From Larix sibirica (lineage: Eukaryota > Streptophyta > Pinopsida > Pinales > Pinaceae): a DNA stretch of 26,866 nucleotides. A program made the translations under genes and the position numbers. Location: the NCBI GenBank assembly GCA_004151065.3, contig NWUY0300000833.1, positions 136,115-162,980 of the forward strand, written 5' to 3'. Shown piece by piece: positions 21,303-26,866 of this stretch; the first letter of the stretch is position 1; each line of letters begins with the position of its first letter. Under the pieces are notes generated by a model. The model had not been told where the DNA came from. It worked only from the letters and a program-made list of their open reading frames with translations, and did not search any database.

Positions 21303-21325
21303 ATTTTTTGCGGCCATACTAGGGA
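21303..21325 (+). other. Degenerate primer-binding site
   Basis: Directly after the LTR comes TTTTTTGCGGCCATACTAGG. It resembles a decayed form of the TGGCGCC-type binding site used by some plant Ty3/gypsy lineages, with the following GGGAC also kept. The match is imperfect, so the tRNA cannot be assigned firmly. Confidence 0.4.
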
Positions 21326-23167
21326 CGATCTCTATTGTTCTTCAGTTGTGCTTGTCCAGTCTTTATGGCCATTATTTGAGTTTTGTTGCTCTTTTTTTGA
21401 CTTGTTATATGTTTTTTCGTTGTTGCTCAAGTGATTAGAGTTGTAAAACTGACTTGAATCTAGACTTTATGATCAAGCATAGCCTTTGTTTCATTGCAAT
21501 TGAGTTTTTCAAGCTTGGTTGCACCTGTATGCCCCCTTTGTGTGACCTATGTCACAACTTTTCCCCAAAAAAGAGCGACTCAGTTTGAAAGTGTGTTTTT
21601 TGGTTGAGCTCACGCATGTGTTCCACTTTTGAGCAGCCTGGATCACTTCTTTTCCCCCGATAAGAGTGACCTACCTCCTTTTTCAGTTTTTCAATAATTT
21701 TCAACTCACAAACCCCTTGTTTGGCCTCTACCACTTACACACTATTTTGGTTTTTCATTTTAAGATTGTTTGTAGTCCCCTTTCAGTTATGTTCATAATT
21801 GTTTTCTTGTTGTAGTGGTATTCTTAGTTTTATTTTTCAGTTATTATGGTGAAGAAATCAACTTTGCATTTGAGTATTATTCCTTCTATAGTTCTATTAA
21901 AATATTATTTTTGACTGTATATTTTCTGTTTCAGTGAGTGCTTGTTGGAAAATGAATATTTTATACTTTGAAACCTAAATGCTTAGTTATAGCCTTTCTA
22001 TTTTGAAGTGATATTTTCAAGAAAATTTTAGACTTAGTATTGGAATTTGTTCATTTGGCTTAAGCATTCAATTTCTTAGTTAACAGTTGTAGACACTACC
22101 AGTGCACACAGTCACTCCCTAAATCAAACTATCGCTTGGTCCATGCTGCCAACGAAGCCTTAAAATAAACCATAACTTGACACACATTAACCTCACTTGA
22201 GGACAAAACAATCTTGTAGTTAAGTTAGGACATTGGGGATAGGCATTTAAACAATTTCCCTTTGCCACTATACATCTGAGACATAGTTCTTGGCTTTTTA
22301 GGGAACCAAAATACTCTAGTACTTGGGACACGATTGAGACTAATTTGTGGGTGGGCCTCTCCTTTCACGAGGGAAAGTGGAAAGGGTGGAACCGAATGGC
22401 TGGGTGGTGCACCATCCCCATTAAGTACTAAAGATCATCTAGATCGTTGTCTTCAGACTAAAACTGCAGGTAACCTATCTCGATGTGCCCCGAACTAGGT
22501 AGCCTAGAGACCATTTTTCTTAGGTATCTTACCTAGAGGGCATCGCCTTCAGTGGGGGGGTACCTAAGACATATGGAGTCAGCTGCGGCCCCAACTCTAT
22601 AATTCACTTGTCGGGTTCGTATATGATTGATACCACTAGTGTGGTCTAGTAATTGGAAGATCTGACTTGACTTCTTGTTTCATTTTGTTTGGTGGGGAGG
22701 TGATGACCTCACAGAGGAAAAGATTCAAAGAAGATTATATTTGGTGTTTTTCTTTTTTGATTGTGTAGACATCTGTTAGGTTAGCAAGTCTTTTTCCTTT
22801 TCTAGGACTGTTGCTTGTTGGCTTGTTTGCCATTTTGTTAAGCTCACTTGATGCACACTCGGTTGCATTAATTTTTTTAAGCTTATTTTGGCTTGTTTGC
22901 CATTTTGTTGAGCTCACCTACTACACACTCAATTGTATTAGTTTTTTAATCCTTTTTCTGATTTTGAATAGTACTCACTTAGCCTTGCATCCCTGAACTA
23001 TTTTAGCTATCCTTTTGTCATTATTGGTCCCCCTAAATTCTCTCGAAGGCTTCGGGACCAACCTCTTGAATATGGTATCTTAGACCTCGGTTCAGCACAC
23101 TGCACAATCGCTTGATTCCAGCTCCTTACAGTAAGGATCATCCACACACCTACACACTAGCAACCCC
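21326..23167 (+). other. Leader region of the gag-only element
   Basis: About 1.8 kb between LTR and gag with no coding similarity. It contains a roughly 70-bp tandem duplication at 22,819-22,950 and a G-rich spot near 22,553. Long leaders are usual in some plant gypsy lineages. Confidence 0.6.
22819..22950 (+). repeat. Diverged 70-bp tandem duplication in the leader
   Basis: Units beginning GGCTTGTTTGCCATTTTGTT at 22,819 and 22,889 continue with AGCTCAC and ACACACTC-like matches. They differ at about a dozen positions, indicating an old duplication. Confidence 0.85.
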
Positions 23168-24390
23168 ATGGCTACTACTAGAGGCATAACCGCCGGCGGA
23201 GCCATTGGTGGAACCATCGTTGGAGGCACGACAACAACCAACACGACCAACACTATGGATGGTTCCTCTTCATCCACAACTATGAGCTTGCCATTTATGG
23301 CTAGCCTCAAACTCCTTGATTTAGCGAGGCTAACTGATGATCCGATCCGCCATGATCCAAACTGGACCCCGATGCCTACCAAACTCCCATTGGACATCCC
23401 AAAGTTCGAAGAAAGGTTGGGGAAGACCACCAAAATCATAACATGTCATTTCATCTATGGTGCTATTCAAACAACATCGTGACAAGTCCATCAGACTCTG
23501 GATGGTGTCATTGGCACTGTCGCATCCTGACCCAATCCCTATGTGGCTTACCCTCCCTTAATGAGTGGTTATGCATACATAAATGCCCCAAACATTGTGT
23601 GTCCTCCTTAGGGCCCAGTTGCCACTCTCAGATACAACCCCAACTTATCACGTGCTTCATCCCATTAAGGATCGAGTACATCTTACTCAAATCCTACCTT
23701 GGCCCCCCAAGTTCATGGGCCCTCCTATAGTGGCACCATGTGTGGTGGTGCTTCTACTGCTTTTGTGGCCCCTTCGAACATGAACCCGTCTTATCATTTT
23801 CCTAGCCCTTTGTTAGTCGCTCTAGTGCAGCCACACCCTACCACCCTCCTTTCCCTTAAGGGCAAGTGTACACCCCACAAAACATGCCTACCCAAGCTGC
23901 ACCCAATACTCAAAAAGCACATCTTAAGAAAAAGAATTGGGTAAACAATAAGGGAAACAACCAATGGCAAGGAGGTGGAAACCAACATGCGAACCCACCT
24001 GATAACACTGGTGCGAGTCTCGGAAATCAATACCCTAACAAGCCTCCTAAACATGCTAAGAACGAGCAACTATGAACCAATATTAATGTTCTTTTTGCGG
24101 TGTTTATGGGCACTATACCCATCACTGTCCTCAATTGGTTAAGGCACACCAGTTGTGGAATGAGGCAAACTAACGTGAAGCAACAACTAGCCCACAGGGA
24201 CAAGCAAATCCACTGTTGCCTCAACCCACTGAAGTGCAACCAATGGTCCTGCAAAACTCCTTCCCTCGACAAGGAGTGGTAACAGGACAACCTTTGGTGT
24301 CTTACCCACCCCAACCAACTTCATCGAGTCAAACTCCTAACTCTGGGGTCCAACACCTCCTCATGTTATCTGCTAACATGAACCTTTAGA
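23168..24390 (+). pseudogene. Ty3/gypsy gag, broken
   Basis: Gag forms the particle that packages the element RNA. The ATG at 23,168 begins a Gly/Thr-rich leader, then PFMASLKLLDLARLTDDPIR and MPTKLPLDIPKFEERLG, the conserved start of the capsid region. A frame change leads into MSFHLWCYSNNIV (23,443 on). After that much of the capsid core is missing, and a Pro/Ser/Asn-rich region follows in several frames to about 24,075. A CX2CX4HX4C knuckle (CSFCGVYGHYTHHC) is intact in sequence at 24,087-24,128, in a different frame from the part before it, followed by HQLWNEAN and a Gln/Pro-rich linker. The protein is dead, but the family is clear. Confidence 0.82.
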
Positions 24391-24474
24391 CATGACACAA
24401 ACCAATATGGTTCAACCGCCAAAACGTCCATTGCTGATAAGGGAAAAGACACAACTCCAGTGGACAAAACTTTG

Positions 24475-25010
24475 CCCTTGCTGAAACCACCTACTTACGG
24501 GATCTCTCAGGTCCCTAAGTTTCCTTTGTGTCACATCATGAACAATCCCAACGCTCAAGTTGCTTCAAATTATAGTGTTGTGGATGATTTAGCTTAGTCC
24601 CCTACTGTTATGTCAACTCTATAAGTTCTAAGGAATTGTTTGATGCAACGCAAAGCCTTACTATCAGCGCTAGATGCAATCGATCCCTCCAACTCTTGTT
24701 TGATGACTTTTCACTTGGATCAAGTGGAGCCATGGAGGCCCTCTTTAGTAGCCTTCCAATTAGTCCTAGTGACCGTATGAAACTTGGTGATTCATTGATG
24801 CATTATTGACGAAGGCGCCTCTGCTTGTGTCATGTCCACTCATGTTTGGAAAAAGATCGGATCCCCCATACTAGAGTCGTTGCTCATGACTTTACGAGCT
24901 TACGATGGTCGCGCAACGCAAACTCAGGGCCTTCTCTCGAATGTCCTTGTAGAGTTAGCTGGAAAGACAACGTTAATAGATACCGCAAAAATAAAAAATA
25001 AAAAAATAAA
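24475..25010 (+). pseudogene. Ty3/gypsy aspartic protease, broken and truncated
   Basis: The approach to the protease reads KFPLCHIMNN and MTFHLDQVEPW in plus-strand frames. The active-site region IIDEGASACVMSTHVWKKIG (about 24,804-24,863) has the D-x-G-A-S form of the family, followed by LRAYDGRATQTQG and VELAGKTTLID. After that the coding sequence stops and A-rich DNA leads to the LTR at 25,016. The flap and second half of the protease fold, and all RT, RNase H and integrase, are missing. Confidence 0.8.
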
Positions 25011-25015
25011 AACCA
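24979..25015 (+). other. A-rich purine tract before the 3' LTR
   Basis: An almost pure run of A with scattered T (such as AAAAAATAAAAAAATAAAAA) separates the protease fragment from the LTR. It sits where a polypurine tract is expected and may have served as one, or may be the shrunken start of U3. Confidence 0.4.
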
Positions 25016-25538
25016 TGATCCTTATCCTTGAGTTATTTGTTGTTCCTATAAATGAACCCTTGAGGTCCATCACTCAATACCAATTATCCATACATTGATC
25101 AAGCCATTAATCTACAAAAATATCCCTAAGATCCTAACTCCCTCTTGTGTTCCATTCTCACCTTGTTGGATATTGCATATTTGACGTGTGGCCGGAGAAG
25201 CATGGACTATTAGTAGACCAAGCAGACCCTCCCTCGGACAACTACAGGGGTCCCTTCTACTGCAACTCAAAGGTGATCCTGGTTCTCTTTAAATTCTATT
25301 TTTCATTAATGAAAGCCATTCTTTATTCTTTGTATGATGTTGTTTGTGTCTATTTGCTTAATGAAGAATGCACAAAAATATTAGTTTAGATTTATTTCAA
25401 TTGTTGCATGCATGATTAGATTAGTTGTTTTTGTTTCTATTTTGTTTATTTTTGTTTATCCTTTGCAACTCTACTAAGTCTAGGATAACCCTTAGTAGGT
25501 GCCTTTTGGCACGTGTTGGTGTGAAAACACCAGCAACA
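25016..25538 (+). repeat. 3' LTR of the gag-only element (LTR copy 4)
   Basis: Starts TGATCC, has TATAAA at 25,047-25,052, and ends ACCAGCAACA. Near its end GGTGT-GAAA-ACACC can form a small hairpin in RNA with a GNRA loop. The A-rich DNA and truncated protease upstream show it is the 3' copy. Confidence 0.85.
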
Positions 25539-25540
25539 AG

Positions 25541-25690
25541 GTCTGAACACGGTCCAATCCATGTCGAACACGTGTTTTGACTGTGTCTCGAAAATGGACA
25601 CAGTCAAAACACGTGTTCGGCACATGTCTTCACTATATTCGTGTCCGACACAATGACATAGAACACTTGGGGGCATTTGGACGTGTTCGG
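25541..25690. repeat. Nested inverted repeat (foldback)
   Basis: The inner arms 25,565-25,587 and 25,597-25,619 are 23-base perfect inverted repeats (CGAACACGTGTTTTG...) around a 9-base loop. Both carry the palindrome CACGTG. Outer arms at 25,543-25,557 and 25,677-25,690 pair with about one mismatch and one gap. The structure begins two bases after the LTR end. It could be a miniature foldback transposon or decayed CACGTG-rich satellite. Confidence 0.85.
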
Positions 25691-26866
25691 TTTCTTAGGT
25701 TGCATGGCTATTCTTATTTTTTCTCAGATATGCTAATTGAATTGATTTGTGACATGTGAGAGTGGATGCGATTCTTAAGTATATGCAACTATAATGCGAT
25801 GTTGGAGAAAATTTGAAAATGTTCGTGCATTCAAAGAAAATAGATTCTCAAACTCGACTGAAAATGTCGGTATTGCTTGCAAGAGTTGCATTGCACTCTA
25901 GTAACATTTGAATACCCAAATTTTACTGATAGCTTGAGAAACTATGCCTTGTCAAAGGTAGCGATTTGTTTATTTATTTATTATACATGAAACAGATTTT
26001 GATAGCCTTTCAATGATGGATCTCTATAATGTTTTTCCTCTAGTGTGGCAATTTTTTTCCTGGTGATTTTATTACTATTCTCTTTTCATTTTTATTGGGT
26101 CTAATTTTGGTTTTGGAGTAAAGAGGGCTAGCTGCCAGAAAAGCATTTGGTTCTTCCTTGATGATGGGAATGTAAACAACTTCAGATTGGGCTTTGATAC
26201 CATTGCTACGATCCAAATAGTTAGTAACTTAATTCATTGGATTATCCAAAACAAGAGCCGCTTAGTGGGAATGTTTCTACACTTTAAAGTCATAAGGGAA
26301 AAAGCCATTGTTGGCACTACTTCGCTTGTGAGGTCAGGACATAGCTGCTATCAAATATCTGATAGACAATATCTACTATTGCAAAGAATGAACAGAGGTT
26401 AGGGCATGCATTTCAAATAGCATAGAAGAATTTAGACTTGAACTAGAATCGATACCTAGTGTCTGGTATGTTTGTATTTTTGTACATAGGAACATAATCG
26501 AATTATTGATTGACAATAATGAACTGGTGATGGTCATTGGCATTTTTTCTATTGTATTGTTATCACATATTTTGTAGAGGGGACTCACCTCTCATTTTGT
26601 CAGAGTAGACTGCATTTTGAGACAATCATTACAATGGATGCAGTGTCCCATTAGATATTATCAGTGGATTTGTGGATTATCTCATCAATTGGCACCTAGA
26701 TCAGATATAGTGGCAAATCACCAGAGGGGCCACATTGATATTGGAATTAAATGTGCCCCCTCTGACTTGAGTGATCTTAGTGAGAAAAGAGAATATAGTA
26801 TCAGTGTCTGTCATCTTGGTGTTTCTCAACTTCTCTCTAAGAACCATCTTCCTGTTCTGGTTCTTA
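25691..26866. other. No recognisable gene
   Basis: AT-rich DNA with a plus-strand open stretch at 26,127-26,402 (for example GFDTIATIQIVSNLIHW) that matches no family I know. I see no LTR, RNA gene or repeat here. Confidence 0.5.

Larger units (their letters stand above)
20781..25538 (+). mobile_element. Non-autonomous Ty3/gypsy element with gag and partial protease only
   Basis: Two LTRs in the same orientation (20,781-21,302 and 25,016-25,538) enclose about 3.7 kb with a degenerate primer-binding site, a long non-coding leader, gag and the first part of an aspartic protease. RT, RNase H and integrase are absent, and protease sequence passes straight into the 3' LTR. That matches the reported TR-GAG type of plant LTR element, which needs enzymes from an autonomous relative. 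The LTRs differ at very roughly 12-13 percent by eye, so the insertion is old. Five bases before the first LTR (AAGCT) and after the last (AGGTC) do not form a clear target-site duplication. Confidence 0.75.

Noticed and set aside
1-26866. CRISPR array, bacterial operon or prophage
   Set aside because: No regularly spaced repeats, no bacterial gene organisation, and all recognisable coding matches plant retroelements or histone H1.

Overview
The window looks like nuclear DNA of a vascular plant with a large, repeat-filled genome. Nearly everything recognisable is the remains of plant retrotransposons: an L1-type LINE with a C-terminal RNase H domain, and two lineages of Ty3/gypsy LTR elements. 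There is also one broken copy of a linker histone H1 gene. Every recognisable reading frame carries stops, frameshifts or deletions, and no intact protein-coding gene can be supported. Old, slowly decaying elements with no functional genes nearby would suit a conifer or other gymnosperm, but that is inference and a large-genome angiosperm is not excluded.

Layout. 1-962 holds nothing I recognise. 963-1877 (minus) is an unfamiliar broken reading frame. About 1,990-7,371 (minus) is a nearly full-length dead LINE: ORF1 with a nucleic-acid-binding region and CCHC knuckle, then ORF2 with endonuclease, reverse transcriptase, zinc-binding region and RNase H. Its RT has lost the catalytic YADD block. 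A protease-LTR fragment of a Ty3/gypsy element (7,388-7,970) abuts it. 8,017-10,590 is uninformative. 10,599-12,827 (plus) is the 3' half of a chromovirus-like Ty3/gypsy pol, followed by a polypurine tract and a probable 3' LTR with TATA and AATAAA signals (12,828 to about 13,530). 15,820-16,262 (plus) is the histone H1 pseudogene.

16,400-19,258 is different in texture. Short tandem duplications and a very AT-rich block precede a CpG-rich block and then T-rich intron-like DNA with good splice acceptors, which could be the 5' end of a real or former gene. It stops at a single N (19,259). Directly after the N comes LTR sequence almost identical to that at 7.6-8.0 kb, then a second LINE ORF1 fragment (19,640-20,405, minus). 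20,781-25,538 (plus) is a Ty3/gypsy element with two old LTRs, a long leader, a broken gag and the first part of a protease, but no RT, RNase H or integrase. It resembles the non-autonomous TR-GAG type. A nested palindrome (25,541-25,690) follows its 3' LTR, and the remainder to 26,866 is unrecognised.

The genes do not work together as a system. The window records successive insertions, deletions and rearrangements. Its most useful points are the shared protease-LTR junction of the gag-only family, the unusually conserved core of its LTR, the suspicious join at the N, the H1 pseudogene, and the CpG-rich candidate gene start.
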